64,000 nucleotides of DNA. Origin: Roseiarcus sp963822215. Lineage in GTDB: Bacteria > Pseudomonadota > Alphaproteobacteria > Rhizobiales > Beijerinckiaceae. Positions within the stretch are counted from its first letter, which is position 1; each line of letters opens with the position of its first letter. Position numbers and translations under genes: made by a program. The DNA is taken from contig CAWGGX010000011.1 of the NCBI GenBank assembly GCA_963822215.1, positions 145,839-209,838 of the forward strand, given 5' to 3'. This document shows, in pieces, positions 10,352 to 18,870 of this stretch. Below the pieces are notes generated by a model, which did not search any database, was not told the origin of the DNA, and saw only the letters and a list, made by a program, of their open reading frames with translations.

Positions 10352-11194
10352 ATGAAAGGCAAGACCGTGGTTGCGACCGGCGCCACCTCGGGAATCGGCG
10401 AGGAGGCCGTGCTGGTGCTTGCCCGATTGGGCGCGCGGATCGTGTTCGTGGCGCGCGACGGAAAGCGGGCCAAGGCGACTCTCGACAAGCTTGAGCGCGC
10501 CGCGCCTCGGCTCGGCCATAGCGCGCATCTGGCCGACCTTTCCAGCATGGCCGAGACGCGCCGGATCGGGCGGCTGATCGCCGAAAGCGAACCGCGAATC
10601 GACGTCCTCGTTAACAATGCCGGCGCGATGTTCGCGGATCGGCGGGTGATGGACGAAGGCCTCGAGCTGACCTTCGCCCTCAACCACATGGCCTATTTCG
10701 TCCTGACCGCTGAGCTCGTTGAACGCCTCGCCGCCTCTGCGCCCGCCCGGGTCGTCTCGACCTCTTCCATTGCGCATCAGGGCATGCGCCTCGATTTCTC
10801 CGACCTGCAGAGCGCGAAGGGCTATAACGGCTGGCGAACTTATGGCCGCTCGAAGCTCGCCAACATCCTGTTCACGCGCGAGGCGGCGCGACGGTTGGTA
10901 GGCCTCGGCGTGACCGCGAATTGCCTCCACCCTGGCTTCGTCGCAAGCCGATTCGGGTCGGCGTCGGGCGGCTGGACAAGCCGCCTCATGCCGCTCGCCC
11001 GCGCGTTCGCGATCACCCCCAAGCAGGGCGCCGACACGCTCGTTCATCTCGCCTCGTCGTCGCAGGTCGCAAGTGTTACCGGCGCCTATTTCGTCAAACG
11101 GAAAGCGGTCCAGCCCTCTGCCGCCGCGCGCGACGACGCGGCAGCGAAGGCGCTCTGGATGGCGAGCGAATCGCTGGCCGGGCCGGGACCTTGA
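10352..11194 (+). CDS. Short-chain dehydrogenase/reductase (retinol-dehydrogenase-like)
   Basis: NAD(P)-dependent oxidoreductase of 280 residues. The cofactor motif TGATSGIG is at residues 9-16, an NNAG motif follows, and the active-site pair is Y164 and K168 in YGRSKLAN. The pattern LVNNAGAMF and LTFALNHMAYF is typical of the RDH11/WWOX-like subgroup. The ATG at 10352 follows a GGAACGGGAG ribosome-binding region. The frame is open upstream to 10205 but that part overlaps the divergent TPR gene. Substrate is unknown. Confidence 0.9.
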   Translation: MKGKTVVATGATSGIGEEAVLVLARLGARIVFVARDGKRAKATLDKLERAAPRLGHSAHLADLSSMAETRRIGRLIAESEPRIDVLVNNAGAMFADRRVMDEGLELTFALNHMAYFVLTAELVERLAASAPARVVSTSSIAHQGMRLDFSDLQSAKGYNGWRTYGRSKLANILFTREAARRLVGLGVTANCLHPGFVASRFGSASGGWTSRLMPLARAFAITPKQGADTLVHLASSSQVASVTGAYFVKRKAVQPSAAARDDAAAKALWMASESLAGPGP

Positions 11195-11199
11195 CCGGG

Positions 11200-11538
11200 T
11201 CAGTCCTTTCCGACTCTGCGCCGATCGGGTATGGCCGCGGCGCGCCGCCAAGCCAGCTCCAGCGCTGCGTGAAGCTCTTTCTCGGTCAGCGCGGCGAGGA
11301 TTGCACAGGTCCAGCCCCGCCGGCCCCAGGCGTTGTCGAGCGGCGAGAAGACGTCGGGAGCGACTGCGCATTTCAGCGCCTGTTCGTCGGGGGCGAATTT
11401 GATGTTGGCGGTCCGCTCATCCGGGGCAAGCGTAGCGAAAGTCACGCGCGCCTTGAAGGCGCGGCGGTCGAAATGAGGATGTTCGGTCGCGCCGTCGAAC
11501 GACAGCGCAATGCGGCGAAAGTCGGCGGCGTTGGCCAT
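11200..11538 (-). CDS. MmcQ/YjbR family protein
   Basis: Small cytoplasmic protein of 112 residues with the MmcQ/YjbR (CyaY-like fold) pattern: an N-terminal FRRIALSFDGATEHPHFDRR segment, a central NIKFAPDEQALKC strand and a C-terminal LAWRRAA helix. Members are sometimes described as DNA-binding, but their function is poorly defined. It is convergent with the SDR gene (5 bases between stops) and divergent from the flavoprotein. Start is the ATG at 11538; the frame is open further upstream. Confidence 0.8.
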   Translation of the reverse strand: MANAADFRRIALSFDGATEHPHFDRRAFKARVTFATLAPDERTANIKFAPDEQALKCAVAPDVFSPLDNAWGRRGWTCAILAALTEKELHAALELAWRRAAAIPDRRRVGKD

Positions 11539-11610
11539 CAGCGTCTCCAGCGACCGCAACGTTGAGCCCGCATGGTATGACGCGCCCCTGTTGCGGAAAA
11601 GGCGGTTGGT

Positions 11611-12864
11611 ATGACGGGGACAAAGCCAGGAATTGAGACGCCCGTCGTTGTGGTCGGGGCGGGTCCCGCGGGCCTGATGGCGGCGGAAACGCTTGCGCGC
11701 GCCGGCCGGCGGGTCGTCACGCACGACTCGAGCCCAAGCCCGGCGCGAAAGTTCCTGCTCGCAGGACGTGGCGGGCTCAACCTCACCCATTCCGAGCCGC
11801 TTGAGACCTTTCTGACCCGCTACGGCGCGGCAGCCGAGCGCCTCAAGCCAGCGGTCGAGGCCTTTCCGCCCGAGGCGCTGCAGCGCTGGGCGGCGGAGCT
11901 GGGCGAGGAGACGTTCGTCGGCAGCAGCGGGCGCGTCTTCCCGAAGAGCTTTAAAGCCACACCACTGCTGCGCGCCTGGCTGAGACGGCTCGACGGCCTC
12001 GGCGTCGAGCGCAAGGCCCGCTCGCGCTTTGTTGGATTCGGCGAGGGCGAGACGTTGCGCTTCGTTTCGCCGGTCGGCGACGAGGCCGTCGAGGCGGCGG
12101 CGGCCGTTTTCGCTCTTGGCGGCGCGTCCTGGCCGCGGCTCGGCTCGGACGGCGGCTGGGTCGAGAAGTTCCGCCGAGCCGGCATCGAGGTCACGCCGCT
12201 GAAGCCAGCCAATTGCGGCTTTCTCGTCGCATGGTCGGACCCTGTACGCGAGCGGTTCGCCGGGGCGCCGCTGAAGAACGTCGCGCTGAGCCATGGCGAG
12301 GCGCGCGTGCGCGGCGAGGCAATGGTCACAAAGGCCGGGCTCGAAGGCGGCGCTGTTTATGCTTTATCGGCGCGCCTGCGCGACTCCATCGCCGTCGACG
12401 GCGCCACGACGCTCGCGATCGATTTCCGGCCTGACGCCGACGAACGCGCGCTCACTGCCCGGTTCGTTCGCAAGCCGGGTCAGTCGCTTTCGACGCGCCT
12501 TCGAAGGGCCGGGCTGCCGCCGGTCGCGGCGGCGCTCATGCGTGAGGCCGGCCCTTTGCCTGACGACCCCGAGAGCCTGGCGCAGCGGGCGAAGTCTTGC
12601 CCGATCCGCCTCGTCGGGACCGCGCCGATCGCCCGCGCCATCTCGGCTGCCGGCGGCGTCGCCTGGCGCGAGCTGGATGAGGGCTTCATGCTGATCAAGC
12701 GCCCCGGCGTGTTCGTCGCGGGCGAGATGATCGACTGGGAGGCGCCGACCGGCGGCTATCTGCTGCAGGCCTGCTTCTCGACGGGAGCTGCGGCCGGGCG
12801 CGCCGCGGCGCGCTTCGCGGCCGAGACGGCTACGGGTTTGCGCAAAGGCGCCCGCAGAGGATAG
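11611..12864 (+). CDS. NAD(P)/FAD-dependent oxidoreductase, HI0933-like
   Basis: Flavoprotein of 417 residues. An N-terminal FAD Rossmann motif (VVVGAGPAGLMAAETLARAG) is followed by the family signature KFLLAGRGGLNLTHSE. The C-terminal block GGVAWRELDEGFMLIKRPGVF and GEMIDWEAPTGGYLLQACF is characteristic of the HI0933/BaiN-type family (the subgroup often called TIGR03862). The physiological substrate is unknown. Start is the ATG at 11611, divergent from the YjbR-like gene. Confidence 0.9.
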   Translation: MTGTKPGIETPVVVVGAGPAGLMAAETLARAGRRVVTHDSSPSPARKFLLAGRGGLNLTHSEPLETFLTRYGAAAERLKPAVEAFPPEALQRWAAELGEETFVGSSGRVFPKSFKATPLLRAWLRRLDGLGVERKARSRFVGFGEGETLRFVSPVGDEAVEAAAAVFALGGASWPRLGSDGGWVEKFRRAGIEVTPLKPANCGFLVAWSDPVRERFAGAPLKNVALSHGEARVRGEAMVTKAGLEGGAVYALSARLRDSIAVDGATTLAIDFRPDADERALTARFVRKPGQSLSTRLRRAGLPPVAAALMREAGPLPDDPESLAQRAKSCPIRLVGTAPIARAISAAGGVAWRELDEGFMLIKRPGVFVAGEMIDWEAPTGGYLLQACFSTGAAAGRAAARFAAETATGLRKGARRG

Positions 12865-12931
12865 CGTTGGGCTAGGCGCGGACGGCGCCTGACCGGCGCT
12901 GCGCGTTCAGGCGCAGGCACGGGAGGATGCG

Positions 12932-14218
12932 ATGGACCGCGCCCGCTTGCAGAAGATCAAGACCGTTCTCCGAGTCACGAGCGGCAACTTTCTCGAGATG
13001 TATGACTTCTTCCTGTTCGGCATCTACGCTCGGCAGATTTCGCATGCGTTTTTTCCAAGTGACGATCCCTACGCCTCGCTGATGGCGACCTTCCTGAGTT
13101 TCGCGGCCGGCTTTGCGATGCGCCCGATCGGCGCGCTGGTGCTCGGGCCGTATATCGACCGGATCGGACGGCGCAAAGGCCTGATCCTCACCCTCACGAT
13201 CATGGCTTCCGGCACGGTCTTGATCGCCTTCGTTCCGTCCTACGCGACAATCGGGATGCTCGCGCCGCTGCTGGTCGTGCTCGGGCGCTTGTTGCAAGGA
13301 TTCTCCGCCGGCGTCGAGCTCGGCGGCGTGTCGGTCTATCTGTCGGAAATGGCGACGCCGGGCCACAAGGGCTTCTATGTCAGCTGGCAATCGGCGAGCC
13401 AGCAGGTCGCGGTCGTGGTTGCCGCGCTGCTCGGCTTTGCGATCGCCAACCTGCTGCCGGCCGCCACGACCGACGCCTGGGGCTGGCGCATCCCGTTCTT
13501 CATCGGCTGCGCGATCGTGCCGTTTATCTATGTCATCCGGCGCTCGCTCGAGGAGACGGCCGAATTCGCCGCGCGCAAGGTGCATCCGACGCTGGCCCAG
13601 ATTTACGAGACGCTCGCCGCCAACTGGGCGGTCGTGCTCGGCGGCGTGGCGATGGTCGTCATGACGACGGTGTCGTTCTACCTCATCACCGTCTACACGC
13701 CGACCTTCGCCCGAAACGTCCTGAAGATGAGCGAGTCGGATGCGCTGCTCGCCACCATGGCGATCGCCGCGTCGAACTTCGTCTGGCTCCCCATATTCGG
13801 CGCGCTGTCCGACCGGATTGGCCGTAAGCCGATCCTCGTCGCCTTCACCGTGCTTGCGCTCGTCACCGCCTACCCGGCGCTCGCCTGGCTTGTCGCGGCT
13901 CCGAGCTTCGGCCGGACGATGGCGGTCGAACTGTGGCTGTCGTTCATCTACGCTGGGTACAACGGGGCGATGGTCGTGGCGCTGACGGAGGTCGTGCCGG
14001 CGTCGGTTCGCACGGCGGGATTTTCTCTCGCCTACAGCCTCGCCACCACGCTCGGCGGCTCTTCCCTGGCGATCTCGACCTTCCTCATCGAGCGGACCGG
14101 CGACAAGGCGGCGCCCGGCTACTGGATGAGTTTTGCCGCGCTCTGCGGGCTGGTCGCGACTCTTTCGCTCTATCGCCGACGCGCGACGGGACCGCGCCTC
14201 GCTGCGGCCGTCGGCTGA
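12932..14218 (+). CDS. MFS transporter, citrate/tricarballylate-proton symporter type
   Basis: Twelve-helix major facilitator of 428 residues in the metabolite:H+ symporter branch. Evidence is the N-terminal GNFLEMYDFFLFGIYA segment, the loop signature IDRIGRRKGL, RLLQGFSAGVELGG in helix 4, and a second half beginning GALSDRIGRKPIL. This combination is typical of CitA/TcuC citrate or tricarballylate carriers. It lies 67 bases after the flavoprotein gene on the same strand. Exact substrate is inferred from family resemblance only. Confidence 0.85.
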   Translation: MDRARLQKIKTVLRVTSGNFLEMYDFFLFGIYARQISHAFFPSDDPYASLMATFLSFAAGFAMRPIGALVLGPYIDRIGRRKGLILTLTIMASGTVLIAFVPSYATIGMLAPLLVVLGRLLQGFSAGVELGGVSVYLSEMATPGHKGFYVSWQSASQQVAVVVAALLGFAIANLLPAATTDAWGWRIPFFIGCAIVPFIYVIRRSLEETAEFAARKVHPTLAQIYETLAANWAVVLGGVAMVVMTTVSFYLITVYTPTFARNVLKMSESDALLATMAIAASNFVWLPIFGALSDRIGRKPILVAFTVLALVTAYPALAWLVAAPSFGRTMAVELWLSFIYAGYNGAMVVALTEVVPASVRTAGFSLAYSLATTLGGSSLAISTFLIERTGDKAAPGYWMSFAALCGLVATLSLYRRRATGPRLAAAVG

Positions 14219-14515
14219 GGCTCATCGTGCGTCAGGGCCGTGTGGCCGCCTCCGCGTCGCCACATTTCGAAAGCTTTGAGAGATGACCGAAACGTTCAAT
14301 TTGTAGCCCGGACGCGGCGCCGGAAAGAGGGTGTCTCGTCCGTTGAGCCTGCTTCGGTTCGGAATTGGCCCCCTGAAAGCCCCTAAGACCGGCGAAAGCG
14401 GCGCTATAGCGGCCGCCATTTTGGAGAGTGATCAAACGATTTCAGGCGCTTAAGCCCAATTTCGTGATTCGTGAGGGCTCTCGGAGCCTAGTTTGCCACA
14501 TTTATACCACTTTAT

Positions 14516-14752
14516 CTAATCTTTGACCCCGGCCGCTTTCCTCGTCCCGGCGGCGGTCGTCTCCACGGCGCCGTCCGTCCGGGCCGGACGAGGGCGCGCA
14601 TCGGCGGCGAAAGCCAATACGGCGCGACGGAAGCGGAACGGATCGACGCGAGCGCCGTTGCGCATCTCATCTTCGGCCGACAGAAACACCCTATCCCATA
14701 ATTCTCCTTTTCGCAAGAAAATGCCGGCGGCATTCTCGGGGCTGGAGCGCAC
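14516..14752 (-). CDS. Hypothetical small protein
   Basis: A 78-codon frame (GTG start) with protein-like composition and high third-position GC, including RVFLSAEDEMRNGARVDPFR. No family is recognised. An internal start is possible, since AAAGGAG lies upstream of a GTG inside the frame. It lies downstream of, and on the same strand as, the 2-hydroxyacid dehydrogenase, 36 bases after its stop. Bases 14219-14515 before it hold nothing I can support. Confidence 0.35.
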   Translation of the reverse strand: MRSSPENAAGIFLRKGELWDRVFLSAEDEMRNGARVDPFRFRRAVLAFAADARPRPARTDGAVETTAAGTRKAAGVKD

Positions 14753-14788
14753 GTCAATTCGGCTTATGCCGACGTTCGGCGAGCCCGC

Positions 14789-16075
14789 CTAGGCTCGTCG
14801 GCCCGGAGCGCTGAGGAGATCGAGCGCGCGATCGACAATCTGTCGCCACGCCTCCGGGTCCGGCAGGTCAAGCCGTTTCACCTGGACATCTGCGAGGAAC
14901 GCATAAAGCCCTTCCCGACCTTCTCCCGCCCGGATCCGATCGTACAACAACTCGGCGTAGGTAAAGAGTTCGCCGTCATTGCAGTCGGCCGGCAGGTCCC
15001 ATACCCCCTTCATGACGTCGACCACGGCGTCGATCTGGGCGGCCTTGTCCGGCCCGTCTGTCGCCGCGGTCCGATGAGACTGCCCCGCAGCGGTTCCCCC
15101 GGCCGGGCCCCACGCGCCTCGCCACGGCGTTTCCGGCACGGGGGTCAGCGGCGGTTTGCCCTCCGACCACGCGAGAAGATTGTCGAGAACGCACTGGGCC
15201 ATGGCGTGGCGCGTCTTCACCGAGGCCGATCCGACATGCGGCAGCAGCACGACGTTGTCGAGCGCGATGAGCGCAGCCGGGACCTTCGGCTCGTTGTCGA
15301 ACACATCGAGGCCGGCGGCCAGGATTGCGTTGCTCCGAAGCGCCTCGATCAGGGCCTGCTCGTCGACCAGAGAGCCGCGGGCGATGTTGACGAGCACACC
15401 GTCCGGACCGAGCGCGCCGAGGACCTCGCCATTCACGATATGCCGGGTCTCCGGGCCGCCGGGCGCCGTGACCATCAGGATGTCGCAAGCCTCGGCCATC
15501 GCGGTCAGCGACGGATAGTAACGATAGGGAATGTCGGACTGGGGCTGGCGGCCGTGATAGACGACCGCGAGCCCGAACGCTTCGGCGCGCCGGGCGATCG
15601 CCTTGCCGATCCGCCCGAGTCCGAGAATGCCCAAAGTCCGGCCACGCAGCGACGCGGTCAGAGGGAACGACGTCTTCAGCCATTTTCCGGCGCGCAGATA
15701 GCGCTCGGCCTGCGGAAGCTGGCGAACCGCCATGATTGTCAGGGCCATTGCCACGTCGGCGACCTCGTCATCGAGCACGCCGGGGGTGTTGGCGACGATG
15801 ATCCCGTGTTCGCCCGCCCATCTGGCGTCGATATGGTCGTAACCGACGCCGAAGCTTGCGACGATCTCGAGCTTGGGCAATCGTCTCATGAGCGCCTCGT
15901 CGATACGCCCATGGCCGCCGGCCGAAGCGATCGCCCGGATCGACGGACCGTACTTGTCGAGCCACGCTTCGGGGTCGGGCTCCTGCCACAGGCGATGCAG
16001 CGGCAGCCGCTCCGCGATCATATCAGCGACAACCCCCATTCCGGCCGCCGGCATGAGAACGTCGACAGGCTTCAT
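14789..16075 (-). CDS. D-isomer-specific 2-hydroxyacid dehydrogenase with C-terminal extension
   Basis: NAD(P)-dependent reductase of the glyoxylate/hydroxypyruvate reductase group. Residues 1-315 form a complete enzyme: nucleotide motif GLGRIG at 152-157 and the catalytic triad R233 (NIARGSL), E262 (FDNEP) and H280 (LLPHVGSAS). Typical enzymes end near residue 315. This one runs on to 428, with a linker rich in Gly/Thr/Ala and then a helical, unrecognised domain (about 345-425) containing ELFTYAELLYDRI. The ATG at 16073-16075 is preferred because the upstream extension overlaps the divergent recF promoter region. Confidence 0.88.
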   Translation of the reverse strand: MKPVDVLMPAAGMGVVADMIAERLPLHRLWQEPDPEAWLDKYGPSIRAIASAGGHGRIDEALMRRLPKLEIVASFGVGYDHIDARWAGEHGIIVANTPGVLDDEVADVAMALTIMAVRQLPQAERYLRAGKWLKTSFPLTASLRGRTLGILGLGRIGKAIARRAEAFGLAVVYHGRQPQSDIPYRYYPSLTAMAEACDILMVTAPGGPETRHIVNGEVLGALGPDGVLVNIARGSLVDEQALIEALRSNAILAAGLDVFDNEPKVPAALIALDNVVLLPHVGSASVKTRHAMAQCVLDNLLAWSEGKPPLTPVPETPWRGAWGPAGGTAAGQSHRTAATDGPDKAAQIDAVVDVMKGVWDLPADCNDGELFTYAELLYDRIRAGEGREGLYAFLADVQVKRLDLPDPEAWRQIVDRALDLLSAPGRRA

Positions 16076-16130
16076 TGACAGCGCCCTTTCCGCTTTCCCG
16101 CCCGCGCCGGACGTGGCACATGCCACGGCC

Positions 16131-17310
16131 ATGGCCAGCCCTGACGGCATGTCTCCCGCCCGCCGGCGCCCCATGGTGCGACGCCTCATGCTGCGGGACT
16201 TCCGCTCTTACGCGGCGCTCGATCTGAGGATCGGCGGCCGTCTGGTCGTCCTATGTGGCGAGAATGGCGCCGGCAAGACCAATCTCCTCGAGGCGCTGTC
16301 GCTGCTTGCGCCGGGGCGCGGACTTCGCCGGGCGGAGCTTGCCGAATGCGCGCGCCGCGACGGCGACGGCGGATTCGCGCTGTCGATCGAGGTCGAGGAG
16401 GATGGCGCCCTCTGGCAGCTCGGCTCGGGTTGGAGTTCCTGCCGATGCGAACGGCGCCGCTGAACGCAAGAACCGCATCGACCGCGCGCCGGTCTCCTCG
16501 TCACGCGCCTTCAGCGACCATGTCCGGGTCGTCTGGCTGACCCCGGCGATGGATTCGCTGTTCGCCGGACCGGCCAGCGAGCGTCGGCGGTTCCTCGATC
16601 GGTTCGTGCTGGCGATCGACCCGGGACACGGCGCACGGGTCGGCGCTTTCGAGCGCGCCCTGCGCCAGCGCAACCGGCTGCTCGAAGAGGACCGGCGCAA
16701 CGCGACCTGGCTCGATGCGATCGAGCGCGAGGCCGCCGAACTCGGCGTGGCGATCGCCGCGGCCCGGCTCGAATGTGTGAGCCGCCTCGAGGCGCTGATC
16801 GCCGCCGAACGCGACAATTCCTCGCCCTTTCCGTGGGCGCGGCTGGCGCTCGAAGGCGAAATCGAGACGATTGCCGCCAACGGCCCGGCGCTCGACGCCG
16901 AGGACCGTTACCGCGCGCTCTTGCGCGACAATCGCAGCCGCGACGCCGCCGCCGGCCGCACACTGGTCGGCCCTCACGTCGGCGATCTGTCGGTCCGGCA
17001 CGGGCCCAAGGACGCGCCCGCGGCCAGCGCCTCGACCGGCGAGCAGAAGGCGCTGCTGGTCGGCCTGGCGCTCGCCCACGCGCGCCTTGTCGCGGAGGCG
17101 TCGAGGATCGTCCCGATCGCGCTCCTCGACGAGATCGCCGCCCATTTCGACCCGCGCCGTCGCGCAGCCCTGTTCGACGCGCTGACGCGCCTCGGCGGAC
17201 AGGTGTTCCTCACCGGCGCCGATCCGGCCGCCTTCGCCGATCTCGCCGGCCGGGCCGAGACGTTCGAGGTGTCGGCCGAGACGGGCGTCAGGGCAAAGGC
17301 TCAGGCGTGA
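16131..17310 (+). pseudogene. recF: DNA replication/repair protein RecF, frameshifted
   Basis: SMC-like ATPase that loads RecA at gaps. The N-terminal part has the leading DFRSYAALDL strand and the Walker A motif GENGAGKTNLLEALSLLAPG. The remainder, in a different frame, carries KNRIDRAPVSS, LTPAMDSLFAG, the signature STGEQKALLVGLALAHA and the Walker B IALLDEIAAHFDPRRR. The two frames join around 16425-16445 (GSG followed by VPADANGA), so one base is inserted or lost. The start is 16131 or 16173. The last bases overlap yqgE convergently. The conserved sequence on both sides argues for a recent change or a sequencing error. Confidence 0.85.
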
Positions 17311-17903
17311 CCGGCGTCCGACGATAGCATCCCGACATGGACGCCGAGCTTGGCGAGCGCCCGCTCGTATTTGCTGGCGTCGTCGGCGCTGAAGATGAGG
17401 TCAGGGTCGGCCGGGCAGGTCAGCCAGCCGTTGGCCAGAATCTCGCTCTCGAGCTGGCCCGAACCCCAGCCCGCATACCCGAGGGCCAGCACTGCCTGCG
17501 CCGGCCCCGTCCCCATCGCGATGGCGCGCAGGATGTCGATGGTCGCCGTGAGGCAGACGTCGTCGGCGATTTTCACCGTCGAATCCGTTGCGCCGTAGTC
17601 GGCGGAATGAAGGACGAAGCCACGCCCGGTCTCCACCGGGCCGCCGCGCACAACCCGCACGGCTTCGGCCCGCGGCGGCAGACGGATCTCCGGCTCGCCC
17701 GGCACGATCCCGAGCTGGGTCAGGAGCTCGGCGAAGTCGATCTCGTCAGCGCGCTGGTTGATGATAAGGCCCATGGCGCCGTCTTCGCGATGGGCGCACA
17801 TGTAGACGACCGAACGGGCAAACGGCCCGTCGCGCAGCGCCGGCATCGCGATCAGGAACTGGCCTTCGAGGCTGGTCGGGGGCGGGGGGTCTGCCCTTTT
17901 CAT
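17301..17903 (-). CDS. YqgE/AlgH family protein
   Basis: Cytoplasmic protein of 200 residues in the YqgE/AlgH (DUF179) family. It shows the family opening EGQFLIAMPALRDGPFARSV, then YMCAHREDGAMGLIINQ, and the later GYAGWGSGQLESEI and WLTCPADPDLIF segments. The function is not well established; AlgH was named from alginate regulation in Pseudomonas. The stop overlaps the end of recF by ten bases on the opposite strand. It is divergent from the DsbD-domain gene. Confidence 0.93.
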   Translation of the reverse strand: MKRADPPPPTSLEGQFLIAMPALRDGPFARSVVYMCAHREDGAMGLIINQRADEIDFAELLTQLGIVPGEPEIRLPPRAEAVRVVRGGPVETGRGFVLHSADYGATDSTVKIADDVCLTATIDILRAIAMGTGPAQAVLALGYAGWGSGQLESEILANGWLTCPADPDLIFSADDASKYERALAKLGVHVGMLSSDAGHA

Positions 17904-17981
17904 TCTCGCCTCCGGGATGGAGCCGGCATTGACGGTTCATGGCTATGGTAGTCGAATTCCCCGAAGGGGTGAAGGAGCGCG

Positions 17982-18803
17982 ATGACGCACGCAAGTTCGA
18001 TCGGAAAATCCTGGCTCCTGACCTGGCGATGGCGCGTGGTCGCGCTTGCCGCCATGGCGCTCGGCGCGCCGGCGGCGGCGGCCGATAGCTACTCGACCGA
18101 CTGGGCGCCTGCGGCGAAGTCCGAGGCGCGGCTCATCGCCGGGGGCGGCGCGCTCGCCGGCTTCGAGATCAGGCTCGCGCCGGGCGCGATCACCTACTGG
18201 CGCGACCCGGGCGAGTCGGGCGTTCCGCCCACGTTCGACTTTTCGGGTTCGAACAACGTCGCCGATGTCTCGCCGAGGTTTCCGGCACCGAAGCGGATCG
18301 AGGAGCCCGACGGCAGCGAGGCTTTCGGCTACGAAGGCGGCGGCGTCATCCCGCTCAAGATCACGCCGCGCGATCCGACGAAGCCGGTCACACTGTCTCT
18401 CCTTGCCAGCTATGCCGTCTGCGAGAAACTGTGCCTGCCGGCCAAGGCGAAGCTGACGCTGACCCTGTCCGGGGGGGGGTCGCCTTACGCCGCCAAGGTC
18501 GAGGCGGCGCTCGCCGCGGCGCCCCGCGCGATCGCGCCGGAGGCGTTCGGCGCGCTGACCGGCGACAGCGCCGGCGGCTGGCGATTGTGCACGCCCCGCG
18601 CGCCGGGGCCGCCACGCGACCTGTTCGTCGAACCGCCGCAGGGCTGGTGGGTGACCGCCGCCCCAGCCCCGGGCGACGCGGGCCAGGACTGTTTCGCGAT
18701 CAGCCTGCACGACAGGCCGAAGGACGAGGCGCCGCCCGTCCCGCTGCGGCTGACGATGACGGGCGGGGCCGGGCCGGTCGAGACGACGGTGATCGCCCGG
18801 TAG
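17982..18803 (+). CDS. Periplasmic DsbD N-terminal-domain protein
   Basis: Predicted exported protein of 273 residues. A signal sequence (RWRVVALAAMALGAPAAAAD) precedes a single domain like the N-terminal periplasmic domain of DsbD/ScsB: WYR-type segment TYWRDPGESGVPPTFDFSGS, a central FGYEGGGVIPLKI strand and the redox pair in YAVCEKLCLPAKA (Cys-x3-Cys). No transmembrane DsbD core or thioredoxin domain follows, unlike the full-length relative at 56330-58438. An AAGGAG site lies six bases before the ATG. It may receive or pass electrons in envelope thiol chemistry; this is inference from the domain. Confidence 0.85.
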   Translation: MTHASSIGKSWLLTWRWRVVALAAMALGAPAAAADSYSTDWAPAAKSEARLIAGGGALAGFEIRLAPGAITYWRDPGESGVPPTFDFSGSNNVADVSPRFPAPKRIEEPDGSEAFGYEGGGVIPLKITPRDPTKPVTLSLLASYAVCEKLCLPAKAKLTLTLSGGGSPYAAKVEAALAAAPRAIAPEAFGALTGDSAGGWRLCTPRAPGPPRDLFVEPPQGWWVTAAPAPGDAGQDCFAISLHDRPKDEAPPVPLRLTMTGGAGPVETTVIAR

Positions 18804-18870
18804 AGGCGCGGTGCAGGCTTGGCGCCGAGCGAGCCATTTCAAAGCGTTAAGCGCACAAAACTGTCACAAA

